Source: Fomitopsis serialis
Lineage: Eukaryota > Basidiomycota > Agaricomycetes > Polyporales > Fomitopsidaceae
Assembly: GCF_022376445.1 (NCBI RefSeq)
Contig: NW_025955132.1
Coordinates: forward strand, 18,538 to 82,537
Direction: 5' to 3'
Length of the DNA stretch: 64,000 nucleotides
Both the position numbers and the translations under genes were made by a program. Positions 10,759 through 22,004 of this stretch are shown in pieces. The notes below the pieces were generated by a model. The model made no database searches, was not told where the DNA came from, and saw nothing but the letters and a program-made list of their open reading frames with translations. The first letter of the stretch is position 1. Every line of letters begins with the position of its first letter.

Positions 10759-11985
10759 TCAGAAACTGACCACCTTCTTCGCCGGTGCGATTGTCCTGTC
10801 TGCGTACGACTTCACGACGCCGGAGTGAACGCCGACGAGGACCTTTGCCTGTCGCTTTACCCGATGTTCGAGCTTCTCCGACTTATCGACCTCGGCGGTG
10901 TGGCGCTTGAGGGCGTGGAAGTCGTCTTCGTCGGCACCGGCATCCTCCCCTGTGCCCAGTACGGTAGCTGAGGCTGTGACATCTTGCAATAACTGCGGAT
11001 CAGTTGTTGCGATAGAGCTCCGGCTCGACAAGTCCTCACCTTTTTTGCGCAGCCCGCAGTCCTTCGCCAGATGAGTTATCTCGCCACATAGCTTGCAGCA
11101 TCCGCCGTTCGGGTAGACGCCCTTGGACTGGTTTTGCGGACATGCCGAGGCGAGATGACCTTTGCCCGAGCACACGAAGCATGACGCAAATGGTAGAGGG
11201 TCTGAAGGGTCGACTGGCTCCCTGCATGCCGATAGATTGTGTGCCCGGGAGCCACACCTAGCAGCACGGTGAAAAGGAGCCCGACGTGTTTGATGGTCAC
11301 ACACGCACCTGTAGCAAATCCCCACGGCACTTTTTCCAATACTCTTCTTCGCTCTGGGACCTGCGCTCGCACTGCCGCTCTCTTCAAGCGGTTTGAGGGC
11401 TTTCGTACATTCTCGGGCTGCGTGACCCCTTTCTCGACAAGCAAAGCACACGGTGTCGGACGTGCGCTGATCTTTCCGCTTGAGCCGTCGTCGCTCAGAG
11501 GACTCCTTACGGGTTTGCGCATCTGTATGAGTGGAAGTCAGTAATGAAGACATTGGTTTCGGCGAGTACGGACCTCTTATGCGTCTCCGCTCGGCCCTGA
11601 TAGCACCCCTGCTCCGTTTCTTTGTGCCCTCACTGACCTCAGCCTTAGCCTTGCCTGCACCGGTCTCATCACCCTGTGTCTCGCCATCCACTGCTTCATC
11701 ATCATCATCTCGATCATGTCGTCCCTGCTGAGATTCCCCAGAAACCTTCGTAGCAGCTGCGGTATTTGCTGACTCGGTTTTCCTACGTTTTGACGAACCG
11801 TTCTTTCGTCTCTTTTTCGAGGGCTCGGCTGATTGCTCCTCCTGTGCTACTCCTTCGTGGCCACTACTACTACCAGCTTGTATAGGTTCCACAGCCTGCT
11901 CCTCGCCTTCGGTGTCGTCCTCTCGGTAGTTCAGCCCAGCCTGCACGTAGGTGCGTTTGCGGGAAAAGTCTGTGTATCTCGTCAT
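10759..11985 (-). CDS. ZCCHC9-like CCHC zinc-knuckle protein
   Basis: Exons complement(10759..11257, 11309..11522, 11574..11985) sum to 1125 nt, giving 374 residues. The N-terminal half is a charged, KR-rich nuclear segment (SKKRRKNGSSKRRKTES) preceded by MTRYTDFSRKRTYVQAGLNY. The middle has the RRRLKRKDQR helix typical of ZCCHC9. Four CCHC knuckles follow: CFACRERGHAAREC, CYRCGSRAHNLSAC (made by splicing, since the intron interrupts it), CFVCSGKGHLASAC and CKLCGEITHLAKDC, with the family signature VYPNGGCCKLCG before the last. Zinc knuckles of this kind bind single-stranded RNA, and the human relative is nucleolar with proposed roles in rRNA processing; that role here is inference. The gene is divergent from DCC1 copy A, with a spacer of about 285 bp. 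Confidence 0.88.
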   Translation of the reverse strand: MTRYTDFSRKRTYVQAGLNYREDDTEGEEQAVEPIQAGSSSGHEGVAQEEQSAEPSKKRRKNGSSKRRKTESANTAAATKVSGESQQGRHDRDDDDEAVDGETQGDETGAGKAKAEVSEGTKKRSRGAIRAERRRIRGPYSPKPMSSLLTSTHTDAQTRKESSERRRLKRKDQRTSDTVCFACRERGHAARECTKALKPLEESGSASAGPRAKKSIGKSAVGICYRCVCDHQTRRAPFHRAARCGSRAHNLSACREPVDPSDPLPFASCFVCSGKGHLASACPQNQSKGVYPNGGCCKLCGEITHLAKDCGLRKKGEDLSSRSSIATTDPQLLQDVTASATVLGTGEDAGADEDDFHALKRHTAEVDKSEKLEHRVKRQAKVLVGVHSGVVKSYADRTIAPAKKVVSF

Positions 11986-12269
11986 CCCAAATGATATCCA
12001 AACAGTTGGCTGTGTATGCAGCCCTGAGGTTGATTGAATATGTTGATGGGCTGTTCCGAAGAATGAAGTAGCAGGTGGTATGCAGCTTGTAAGAGGAGGC
12101 AAGGCTTGTACATACGTATGAAGAGACGGTTCTACGCGGGCGCCTACTACACATGATCACATGCACATACCGTGTTTTCGCGTCACGGTGGTTGAAACTT
12201 GCGCCTATGTCGATCCTCATACTTACTCGTCAAGCTTGCTTGTAACTTAACGCTTATGCTACTAGTTCC
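11986..12269. promoter_or_regulatory. Short divergent promoter between ZCCHC9-like gene and DCC1 copy A
   Basis: A 284-bp spacer. Its DCC1-proximal part matches the upstream regions of DCC1 copies B and C (ccgtgttttcg, then cacggtgg and acttgcgcc). The ACGCGT hexamer found about 84 bp before the ATG in copies B and C is absent here: the sequence reads TCGCGT, and a neighbouring stretch of about 30 bp is deleted. Confidence 0.6.
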
Positions 12270-13687
12270 ATACCGGAATATACCCTGAAGTTCTCTTCTT
12301 CTGCGGTTGCGGACACGGCTGCGTTCAAGTTGCTTGAGCTGCCACCCGACCAGAGAAAGCTGGTCGAGTCGAATCCCGATGAATCGTCGAAGTATACCTC
12401 CTAGAAGTACTATCAAATGACACCTGTACCTAACATCCGTGCAGCTGGTCAATCAAGGGAAACCCTGACGAAGATGCTGTGCTCTGCACCGCAGACAAGA
12501 CGTACACCATTCGCTCGATAGCTCTCTCAAATTCCGACATTATGGCAACAGCAGGGGACAGGGAAGACACCTCTACCGACGAGGCTTCTTATTCTACCTC
12601 TGTAGAGGTGCGAGATCAACTAAACGAAATCCTTGAGCTGGTGCCGTCGGTCCCGAGGCTTCACAAGCTGGACGTTCTGTTACGAGGGAAAGGGTACGAC
12701 GAAGGGCAGGAGGGGGATGATGATATGTATATGGACGAATCTGAGGTAGGTAAGTGTGTCAATCGGAACACTGGCCCGTGAATCGCGGGCTCATAACACC
12801 AATGATCCGACAGAAGTTCACGTATGAAGAGGCAATGGCGACGCTACAAGCGAGCGACATAGAGCTAGACCAGGGCCTCAAGAAGAGACGTGTTCTCATT
12901 CTCAACGGTGTGTGGCCTCGATCGTATCGTCCTTTTGCTACTTAGAACACATCACGCAGGCGAGCTCCGCCCGATCTCTCCGACCTACCTGAACGCCATA
13001 CTCGAGCTTTAACTCACCCATCTTGTCTCATTATCGCTCCCGCATGATTCTGCGTCAATGGATGCGCTAAGCTCTGCACTTCAGGACGGTTACGACGTCC
13101 GAAAAGACGTCTGTAAACAGGTGATGGCCTGGTTCGGTGACATGATCGACGGCGAGTGGTGCATGGACAAAACTGCCGTTGTGCGAGAGATCGGTCTCGG
13201 CTTGCTGAGGCCTTACAGGGTGCGTGGTCTGCTTGCTAGAAACTAGCTGATTAAATCATATTGGACCGCAGGAAGAGTCAGTACCAATCGACGACTTCCT
13301 CACAAAATGGCGTAAAAGCGTTGGCGACACCTTCGAGTCTGAGATGTCCGTCGACCTCCTCTCCGTAAACCTTTCCCGTCGAATGCCCTCGTGTCGTATT
13401 GATACCCGTGCCAGGGCAAATACCTCACACAAACAGACGTACTCAAAGAGCCGCCTATCGTGGTCCTCACATACTTCCCGTCCTTCCAACTCCCCATCGA
13501 CCCCGCGGCGCGCTTCACGGACCTCTTCCTCACACGGCCGCGCTGGAAGGCTGACGAGATCTCCCCGTTCCTCGCGGACATCGTTGTGGACGCTAAGGAG
13601 CGGGACAAGTTCCTGCTGAAGTATGCGCGGGCGATCACGGATGCGGAGGGGATATGGTACACTGCACGGGCTAAGTACAACGGGTAA
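12270..13687 (+). pseudogene. DCC1: DCC1 copy A, start codon lost and premature stop
   Basis: DCC1 works with CTF18 and CTF8 in an alternative RFC clamp loader needed for sister-chromatid cohesion. Exons read PEYTLKFSSSAVADTAAFKL, then (after an intron) DEDAVLCTADKTYTIRSIAL, VRDQLNEILELVPSVPRLHK, KFTYEEAMATLQASDIELDQ, RVLILNGELRPISPTYLNAI, DVCKQVMAWFGDMIDGEWCM, ESVPIDDFLTKWRKSVGDTF and PRWKADEISPFLADIVVDAK, ending YTARAKYNG. Two differences from copies B and C break it: the initiator ATG before PEY is ATA (12270-12272), and LELLLTHLVS has become LEL-stop (TAA at 13010-13012). Neither is a homopolymer indel, so both are likely real. Introns are GT-AG and preserved, which argues for a DNA-level duplication. 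Confidence 0.85.
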
Positions 13688-15038
13688 CTGATAAAATGTG
13701 TTACATCGATGGATGGGCCGCACCGAAGATATGTAGATGTGTCCGGACAAGGAAGACGACACTCGATTGTCGAAATGCTGTACTCCTCGGGCAACATCTC
13801 AGTCTCTATTCGGATCGATGTTGGCCTGTCAAGCTTCAAGGCTCAGTATACACCCTCGAATTCCAATCTCAGTAGACGATCACGTCGGCGCGATGCCGGT
13901 GGACCGGGGCTGATAACACATCGAAGGGCAGTGGTATACATAGGCTGAGAGGAAGCCTGGGAATAAGGTCGCGCGATTCTTTCATGGACTTACTTGTGAG
14001 TTGCGTGTTTCTTTCTTCTTCCCTGGGCACGTAAACTCTATGTGAGTTCGTAGGGAGGCGATGCATCTCCGAGCGGAGCAGAATCCAAATTATGACGGAT
14101 GTGGGATACTTCATCCATATCTTTTCATCATTGTGATTCGGGGAAGACAGGAGATTTACTCATGCGCTTGGTATTTCTCGCCGCATTGATGCGTACAGCT
14201 TCTGTCATGTTCAAAATGTTGGCTACGCACCAGAGAGAAATATCTAGGAAAGTCGATGTGGCTTTTCGAGGGTGACTCTCGTTATCATTGATCGTTTCGT
14301 CTTAAGCTCTGTGAAGTTACAGTGATAGCTGACTTTGAAGAATTACAGGTCTTCAATTCCGATACTTGCAGTTGCTATGAGGCCACAGTCTCCCTTGATA
14401 CACATGTAACAGACAATGTCGCCTCCGCCGTCCTGTGCGTCGTGAGATGGATCCGCTGCACGTTCTCGTAAGTCAGTCCTCCTCCGGAAGCCACTCTGGC
14501 ATACCTTCGCTCCTCCATCATATCTTGCCAACAGGCTCTGCCATGAGGCAGTTCCACACTGGGTTCGTCAATATGGCAGAATCGTGGCTATATTCAGTTC
14601 TGAATGCTTTCCAAGGTGTCAAGATTCTTCCAACTTACTTCTGATACTGTGGTCACGCAACCACGTATCTGTGATGGTGCCGGATAGCGTCGGACGCTCC
14701 TAGTAATTGACAGCCTCGATCTATGTTTGGATGGGTCAATGGTGATGAACCCAATCAGATTCGGATTCATTCGTCACGTTGACCAGCAAGGTGCCATCAA
14801 TGCGAACCTTAGGGTGGTCCCCGGAGCAAAGGAAGACGACGCCGGTGGCGTGCTACCGTTCCTGCAATGTTACAAGCAAGATGTGGCATGAGATGCGGGG
14901 CTGTGATATCACAGTGGTTTGACATCCACATCCGCGCTCATCCACGTTCAGAATAGCCAGGCATTCGCTGTCACAAGGTTCGCCGCCCGGTATCTACAGG
15001 CGACGCTGAGTTGGCCCCGCTCCCTCGCCGCTTCCTCC
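13688..15038 (+). repeat. Module spacer between DCC1-A and GtaA copy 2
   Basis: This spacer is non-coding as far as I can see. Parts recur, in the same orientation relative to the genes, between DCC1-B and GtaA-3 (41.1-41.7 kb), between DCC1-C and GtaA-5 (47.3-48.5 kb) and upstream of GtaA-4 (28.2-28.7 kb). Examples are the stretch around 14440-14640 (cttccggagg, ccatattcac, tgttggaag on the opposite strands) and the block at 14690-14900 with gtcggacgctcctagtaattg. This shows that the duplicated unit included intergenic DNA. Confidence 0.75.
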
Positions 15039-18000
15039 ATGACGCTCCTTGCTCTCGGCGCCTTTCTCTTTCTTGCACGCTTTGCCCTCTTGCAAGTGCA
15101 TGGGTCACAAACATTCTGGCCTTTAGCGATACCGCTTGCTGTTCGCACGCCTTATTTGAACACATGGATGTACAAGGTGAAGACGGTGGACATTCTTCAC
15201 AACCAAATGCCGTCTTTTTTGGATACGTCGGTACGATCCTCAGTTTCCGTGCATACTCATGCCAGTGGACTGATCTCGCGGTTTAGTATGATATTGGGTG
15301 GAACTGTTACATCCGAGTGGATGGAGAGACGTACATTGTGTTTGGCGACAACAATTTTCCGCCCAACTACACCGTGGCAGTTGGAAGTATCGTTCAGACG
15401 GAACTGACCCCCACTCGTACCATACAAGTCATTGAAGCCGGTCCCATGAACATTACCTTGACGTTTCTCAGTCCCATAAGTGTAGGTTTGTGACCCACAA
15501 GCAATCTTCACGATGCTGACATCACGACAAGCCGTCTGACCTCATACGCCAATCCCTTCCGTTCGCCTATGCGGCCGTGGGATTTGCATCCACCGATGGC
15601 CAACCACATGCCATACAGATGTACTGCGACCTAACTGGACGTGAGTGGTATCTACACGCATGCACACGTCTCGTTACTTGTGGGCTGATATTATTCTTCT
15701 AGAATGGCTCGCCGATGACTCCAGGGAAGATCAAGAGATGTCGTGGAGGCCGCCAACGCAAACCAGTACCATCATTTATCATCAATTTGAGCTCGTAAAC
15801 CAGGTGCCTTTCCAAGAGCAAGCATTGACAGGACGAGCCATAGATGGTGCAATGTACTTTGCGATGGGGCTGGTACATGAACTTGTTGTTTGTCATGCAT
15901 GTCATGGACTATGTTGATTTCATTGGCAGGGACAGGGACGCAATATCACTTGGCAGACTTGCGAACAAAATGCCTGCCGCGGAGGGTTCGTAGATACCGG
16001 CCGCGTGAACCCGAATGACAACAACAGTACGTTTCGGGATATCGATGAGTAGGGGCGCTATATTCTGCTGCGTGCATCAGGAGCTCATGCACATCACAGT
16101 GACTGGCCCGTCTTCCCAATCTCTGTCGACTTAGGAAGTGTTGCTTCTCTGGACTCACCCGTTGTCTGGACAGTTGGCTATGTACGCGATCCAAGCATCA
16201 GTTACACATTGTCAGGAAACACGGTATCCCTCCGCCCGTACTACACCACACAGTATCCTACCACCGAAGACGCCGTGAGTAATGACACAGCTAGCTTTGT
16301 TGGCCCATGTCACTGAACTTCGCATATGTAGTTGGAGTTCTTCGTCTCCGATTTCAACGACTCGCTGACTCAGGCAAAGTTGTTCGATACGCAAGTCCGT
16401 GAAGCGGCTTCCAGCATCTCGGTGGACGGTAAACTGTACGACATGCTTTCGCTCGCCACTCGCCAGGTGTTCAGCTCTCTCGAAATAACGGCTCCCTATC
16501 AGTCGGACGGCACGACTAGGATCTTCATGAAAGACTTGGGCACCAGTCAGTGAGTCATCCTGGGCCCATGCAAGCGCTCCGTATCTCACGCAACAATCCA
16601 CAGACGTGTTACTCCCGTGGAGAAACTGTATGCTGCACTGCCCATGTTCTTGTATTACAATGCCTCGCTAGTCAAGCTACTCCTGGCACCACTCCTTGAA
16701 CAACAGAATACGTCGTTGGGCGCATATCCGTACGCATCGAAAGACCTCGGTGAGCTCTCATCACACTTTGCCGACAACAGCGTGTTGATGGTCTTGTTAA
16801 GGCTCCTTGTTCCCGGATGTATCTGGTCCGAACCTTACATATGCAGAGGCAATCGAACGTGAACATGCTTTGCCGCAGCGAAGATCCGCCTGCTGACCAG
16901 TGGTAATTGCAGAGTCCGGGAACATGCTCATCATTGCACTCGCTCACGCCAAATACTCAAACGACACGTCGCTGCTCCATGGCTATGTGCGTGTTCGTCT
17001 TCGAGGATTGTGTGCTTAGCTTACCTTCACATGCACGCAGTATCCCTTGCTCAAGGATTGGGCAGAGTATTTGACGGCACATGGGCCATTTCCTCCTCAG
17101 GGCCAGTGCGTATCATGTTTTATGGTGCCCGAAAATAGCTCACCGATAAATCTGTAGATTATCTGTCGATGATGGAAGTGACGCCACAAACTCGACCAAC
17201 CTGGCGGTGAAGGGTATCTTCGCCATCCAGGCCATGGCGGAGATCAGTCAATTAGTCGGGCAGAGTAATGATTCTCAGCAGTTCAGCGTGAGTGATTGAC
17301 TGTACACTACAACCTGGCAAGAACTCGGAATCCTGACGAGTGTCAGCATGTTCACAGAGCACAGCGTCCAACTATATGAACACATGGCAATCGCTTGCCA
17401 TATCATCAGGAGGCGCCTCTGCGTCCGTGAAGCCGAAGTTTGGCTCGGAAATCACAGGCATCTGGTCTTTACCGTATAACCTCTACCCGCAGATCCTGTT
17501 TGGATTCAACCTTCTGAACCAGACAGTACGTCGTTGTGCTGTTGACAGGAATGCACTGTGCTGATTTCGCCACACAGTGGCTTGACAAGCTTACTGTCAT
17601 GTATGGGCAGTGGATCCAACCTGAAACTGGTAAGGACCCCTTTCGTTACGTTCGTATCACTTGCTCACCGCTTTCCCAGCCGACTATACGCATGGGTTGC
17701 CGATGCAGAGCAATGCACAATCGCTTGGCAATGTAGGTGTGTCGATATCCTACTAGACTACTCTCAACCTCGACTGACATGGAATACACAGCCTGGAATG
17801 CTTTCATCGCGGCTACTTGCACCAACGACACGGTCCGTAGTCAGCTTCTTGACGCGGTCTGGAACTATGCGTCATTCAATGGGACGTCGACCCCGTTCGG
17901 CGCGGTGTATAACGTCGAATCTGGTGCCTATCAGGATGGAATGGCGAGGTCAGTTGTGCTACTCTGTGCTAGTGAGCCGACGTCTAATTCGCGAGACAGC

Positions 18001-18649
18001 CCCGCATTAGGAGGCCTCTTCGCCCCGTTCCTGCGCAGGTGAGCCTGTAGTATATCGCACGTATGGCCGTGCTACATCGGATGCGCAGCGATACCGTAAC
18101 CGTCTCCCAGACTGCATCGCCCCCAGTAACTCCACAAGCTCTAGCGCTTCCGGCGGGAACAAAGTCGATGTTAGCACTGTAGCGGGCGGCGTCGTCGGTG
18201 GTGTTGTCGGTTTACTTGCACTCGCCGGACTCATACTATGGTTACTCCGACGTCATCGAAACCAGAAGAACGCCGCCCTCTTCGACACAGCTGGCACAAC
18301 AACAGAGCCCGCGCCCTTCCAGGCTGCACCTGCTTTCGCGGCCCAAGCACCAGGTATCATACTCACGGAAAAGCAGCGCCGGGAACTCGAATCGCCAAGG
18401 GAAGAAATGCCTGTCCTGCCCTCAACTGGCTCGTCTTCTGCCATGCTGCTTGTCAATGAAGAGCCTCCGTCTGGGAGTACGACGGCCCCTTCGGCGGCGA
18501 ACGGCGTGTCTGTGGGGTCGCGTGAGAACGATGTGCTGGGGCTGCGCTCGATGATCGAGGATCTGCGCACGATGATGCAGAACGTGCACATCGAGGCACC
18601 CGAACCTTCGGACTTGGGTGCGCCGCCCGAGTACTCGTCAAGAGTCTAA
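15039..18649 (+). CDS. GtaA-like membrane-anchored ectoenzyme, copy 2 (frameshift before the anchor)
   Basis: The start at 15039 gives a signal peptide (MTLLALGAFLFLARFALLQV-HG), followed by PLAVRTPYLNTW. Domains: DUF5127-like (DIGWNCYIRVDGETYIVFGD, TRTIQVIEAGPMNITLTFLS, SLPFAYAAVGFASTDGQPHA), DUF4965 (VDLGSVASLDSPVVWTVGYV, LYDMLSLATRQVFSSLEITA, LYAALPMFLYYNASLVKLLL) and DUF1793 (KGIFAIQAMAEISQLVGQSN, SLPYNLYPQILFGFNLLNQT, WLDKLTVMYGQWIQPET, YNVESGAYQDGMASPALGG). About 15 exons are separated by short GT-AG introns. A linker, a TM helix (VAGGVVGGVVGLLALAGLIL), a RRHRNQK stop-transfer and a tail ending APPEYSSRV follow. In the linker, copies 4 and 5 have TCG then six Cs, while this copy has five (about 18120-18124). 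That shifts the frame and gives a stop before the TM helix. Either it is a secreted form, or the call is a homopolymer error. GtaA relatives are extracellular; substrate unproven. Confidence 0.85.
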
Positions 18650-18932
18650 GTAAGTAGTGGTATACATATGCTCTAGTGCATCACACTCACTTCTTCGCAG
18701 CGTGGGCATCAATTTGCTCATGAGCGTACGAGCAACCACAATACACAGTTGATATGTTATGTGTTCGCCGCGATCCGTGGCCATGCCGTGACATACATAG
18801 ACTTGACCGAGCAGACCGACGCTACATCTACCACGGCACTTAGGTTTCATACATTAGGTCACCTTGCGCCGAATCTAATGACGTGGAAACAACTTGGGTC
18901 CTTGAACAAGAGGCTCTAGGGGGGCTCTGCAC
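18650..18932 (+). repeat. 3' flank shared by GtaA-like copies
   Basis: This stretch (for example tgctctagtgcatc, the gccatgccgtg block and gcgccgaatctaatg) recurs in inverted orientation downstream of GtaA-4 (about 24240-24500) and GtaA-5 (about 43430-43650). It marks the downstream edge of the duplicated module. It lies between the convergent 3' ends of GtaA-2 and the TCP11 gene. Confidence 0.65.
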
Positions 18933-20688
18933 TCATGCAGAAGATGCTATAGCGCCTGTCTTGATCAAGTCTGACCACACTCGCTCGGTCCACTCAACGC
19001 ACGATCTCAGCTTCGACAGACCCTCGCCCACCGCCTTCACCAACACCTCATCTTCGAACCCCTTCACCATAAGCTGCTCCGAACGAGCCGCCGCGCGTGC
19101 GTCTTCGGCTGCATCGTGGTCCAACGCCAATCCGAGTGTCGGACGCTTCCCTGGCTGCCCCCTGCCCGTCTGCAGTCGCTCCGGTAACTGCATCGTACTC
19201 GAACGAGGCGACAAGGTCTCTGCCGGGTGCGCTAGTCGCTCCGCGATCGCCGCGAGCAAACGTTTCTGCAACAGCGCAAAGACCGGATCGTGCGGCTGCA
19301 GCGTGCGGTCTACCGCGGCGCGCAACCTCGCTTCTTCGTCGGGGTCCAGGGCGTCTCCGCTCCCTGTGAACCTGCGGCGGACGCGGATGACTTCGTCCGC
19401 AAGGTTCACGAGCTTGGTTTCGCCCGAGCCTGGCTGCTCGTCGATCTCGGTTCGGAGGAGGGTCCAGAGGCGCGCCATGAAGCTCTCCTGATCGCTTTCA
19501 TCCGTGCTGGGTCGGTGCAGCTGCTGCGTTGGAAGCCGGACGAGTGAGCGGAGGGTAGCGGCGATGACCAGCGCCTGCAGATAATTCTGTATGTACAGCA
19601 GGGTCGGGTAGACGAAGAAGAGCGGGGGTGGAAGGGTGTTCGTCGGATTCGTCGGTGTGTCCGTCCGACTCTCGTCATCCGCATCGCCTGGCATGGGTCT
19701 TGTCGGAAGCGGACAGGACACAGGGATGGCAAGCGCCAGAGCTTGTCCTAGGCGGTGTACCCATACTCGTTCCGGAAGTCCATCCGCTGGGACGTTGTCG
19801 TGTGTTTGCCGCTCCTCCAGCCAATGTCTCCAGCGCTCCTGTATCCGTTCCGGACGCCACAGCGAGAAGACCACCTCTCTCTCCTGCTTGGCCGCCTGAA
19901 CCATCAGCACCGCGCGCAGCTGCTTCTCGCTCATCGAACCCACGACAAACTGCGAGAGGTCTTCCTTCATGAGCTCCGCGAGTTCCAGGATTGACCGCAC
20001 GGTGTCTGCTACCAACTTCGCCATGTCTGGTATCGAGGCCAGAGACGGTAGGTCGTCTACGTTCCGTATGAGCGCGTCTATGTGTGCGTCTCTGATGGGC
20101 GCACAGCGGGAGCGGAGGCAAACGAGCAGTTCCCGGAAGTGCGTGAGAGCAGACCGGAGGGGGAAAGAGGTAGGCGAGAGCGGGCATGTCAGGATGAGGC
20201 GTATCGGATGGTTCGCGGGCATAAGGGGCTTGATGGCTTCGTGTATATCTTCGTACAATCGCCTGAGCCGCGGGATCTGCACGGCGGCGGAGGGATTGGA
20301 TAGTGTCTCAGACACCTAACACAAACCCGGATGTTAGATCTGGGGCTTATGCCCACACCTCGTAGCGTACCTCGTCCCAGAACGCCTTGTGAACTACGTC
20401 TTGGATGCGGTCTTTGAGGTGAGGTAGCTCTCCGTCCGCTCCGCCATGGCCCATTGCTCCTGGCTTGGACATCACGGAGAGAAGCGACTTGCCGGGTGGA
20501 AGAACGCGATCCTGATCGGTGACCAGGAGGTGTAGGAAATAGCTATAATTTAGAACCTCCACTAGGCCGGTGGGCAGTATCGTCGTTACCCCGGCGGTCG
20601 GCGGGAATAACGGTGCCGATATCGGCGGAGGCGTTACAACAGAGTATCGTTGCGCACTTTGCTGAGCATTCGGCGATGATGCAAGGTT
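18933..20688 (-). CDS. TCP11/SOK1-domain protein
   Basis: Two well-supported exons: complement(20371..20688) encodes a Pro-rich lead, then VEVLNYSYFLHLLVTDQDRV and LKDRIQDVVHKAFWDE. Complement(18933..20315) encodes 460 residues from SETLSNPSAAVQIPRLRRLY to IKTGAIASSA. The helical pattern IQDVVHKAFWDE, RCAPIRDAHIDALI, TVRSILELAELMKEDLSQFV then VGSMSEKQLR is typical of the TCP11 family, whose yeast member SOK1 acts as a high-copy suppressor in cAMP/PKA signalling. The splice VHKAFWDE-VSETLSN is clean. An upstream exon is likely, because the lead has no ATG, but the obvious candidate (20765..21023) joins out of frame by one base. Confidence 0.78.
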
Positions 20689-20726
20689 CTGTGGTGGCCC
20701 TTAGATATGTGCCATGAGATGAGCAA

Positions 20727-21023
20727 TCAGACGACTCTGTTACTCCAGAAAAGTGATGACTTACATGTCCCACTCAGGCTAGTTCTCAATTGCTCGAGCA
20801 ATTCTTCATCTTCTTGACTGGGCGCCCATACACCCGTCCGGGCCAGCGTGTTGACATCAGCCTCGATAGCATGCCAAGCAGTGGACCGCGCGTGTAGGTC
20901 ATTGAGATCGACCTTCGAGAGAAGTGCGATCGCATCCTTCACGGTATCGTTCGCTGGATGCTCCCTGCCTAGTGCCTGCAAGCGAGATACCAGGTTCTGC
21001 AACTGTTCGCTTAGTGAAGACAT
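20727..21023 (-). CDS. Small helical protein or first exon of the TCP11 gene
   Basis: The frame MSSLSEQLQNLVSRLQALGR to EDEELLEQLRTSLSGT begins with a plausible start and is predicted to be coiled or helical. Read alone it gives 98 residues to a stop at 20727. A GT-AG intron from 20764 (gtaagt) to the acceptor at 20689-20690 would join it to the TCP11 exon, but the phase is off by one and makes a TAA at the join. So it is either a separate short gene, an exon with another splice partner, or an exon broken by an assembly indel. I cannot decide from the sequence. Confidence 0.4.
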   Translation of the reverse strand: MSSLSEQLQNLVSRLQALGREHPANDTVKDAIALLSKVDLNDLHARSTAWHAIEADVNTLARTGVWAPSQEDEELLEQLRTSLSGTCKSSLFWSNRVV

Positions 21024-22004
21024 AACACAATTGTTACCTTTCGCAACTGAACGAACAACAGCCCAGAAGATGCCGACAAACAGGAAAGAGTTGGAAGTGT
21101 CTGAGTGAGACGCAGTACGACGGCAAACGTGTGAGGGGTTTGACGCAGAGCCGACTCGGAGGGTTCTGGGGGTGCCAGTGGCGCGACTTACATTCGTTTC
21201 TTATCTCAATACAGAGTTCATTAGTTAGCACTGTTATCGTCATTACATCATACTGTTATTGCCGTCTTACAGGACTTGTATAGGACTGTAACGGAGCGAT
21301 GTATGGCGAGCAATACGATTCGACTCGAATTCGCCCGTAGCGACCGTCCGCCTCTATATACATGATTCCATCCTCGCCTGCTGGGTCCCCTCAGCTTGCT
21401 AATTTACACTCCACGACGGCGGAAGAAACCACGCATTGCCATCCCTCACCAAGTCTGAGTCCAAGCGTAAGGTTGCACCTACAAGGAGTCCTCGTCCAGC
21501 AATCTCGCTCACTCGCTCTTATCCGTCTGAGTACCTGATGATGTTCAAGTTGATCGATTCTATGATCATCGGCGCAGGCACAGGTTTAGCACAGGTGCGC
21601 GCCGATGTTACGTTGTGTTTGTTGTGTAATATCGGGATCCTTGCTGGTGTAAGTAGTACGAAAGCAAAAAAGCGTTGACGGAGGTTCAATGTTGTCCTTT
21701 GATGGTCTCGAGGACTGGAGGGTCTTGGTAGAGACTAAGTAGGCAAACCACTGGACGACGAGGACATCTCAATCAGGAAAGCACCTGCATCGGGACTCAA
21801 GATCTGAACGCGATTCCGATCAACTCGGAGAGCAGTCGAACTTTATCTGAGAATTAAATCCCACCTGTGGCGAAAGACATTTGAGTCCACGTCCAAATGC
21901 GAGTTTGTGTTTAGTCTAAGCAGGTAATGTACTGTAATGCATATATAAGTACAGCATGAATCCACAGTCCACAGTCCACAGGGAGCGTCAAGCACAAGTC
22001 ATGG
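21024..22004. other. Intergenic region with a TATA-like element
   Basis: This gap is upstream of the TCP11 gene (-) and beyond the 3' end of the NIPA gene (-). CTATATA at about 21353-21359 lies 80 bp before a plus-strand open frame (21436-21678) whose first ATG is internal (about 21538, MMFKLIDSMIIGAG). The frame has no recognised family, and I leave it uncalled. The rest appears non-coding. Confidence 0.4.

Noticed and set aside
13256..13839. Minus-strand frames of 168 and 179 residues over DCC1-A
   Set aside because: The same antisense frames recur over all DCC1 copies; they are the complement of the DCC1 exons.
21436..21678. 80-residue plus-strand frame after a TATA-like site
   Set aside because: The first codon is TTG, no family is recognisable and there is no clear splice partner; kept only as part of the intergenic note.
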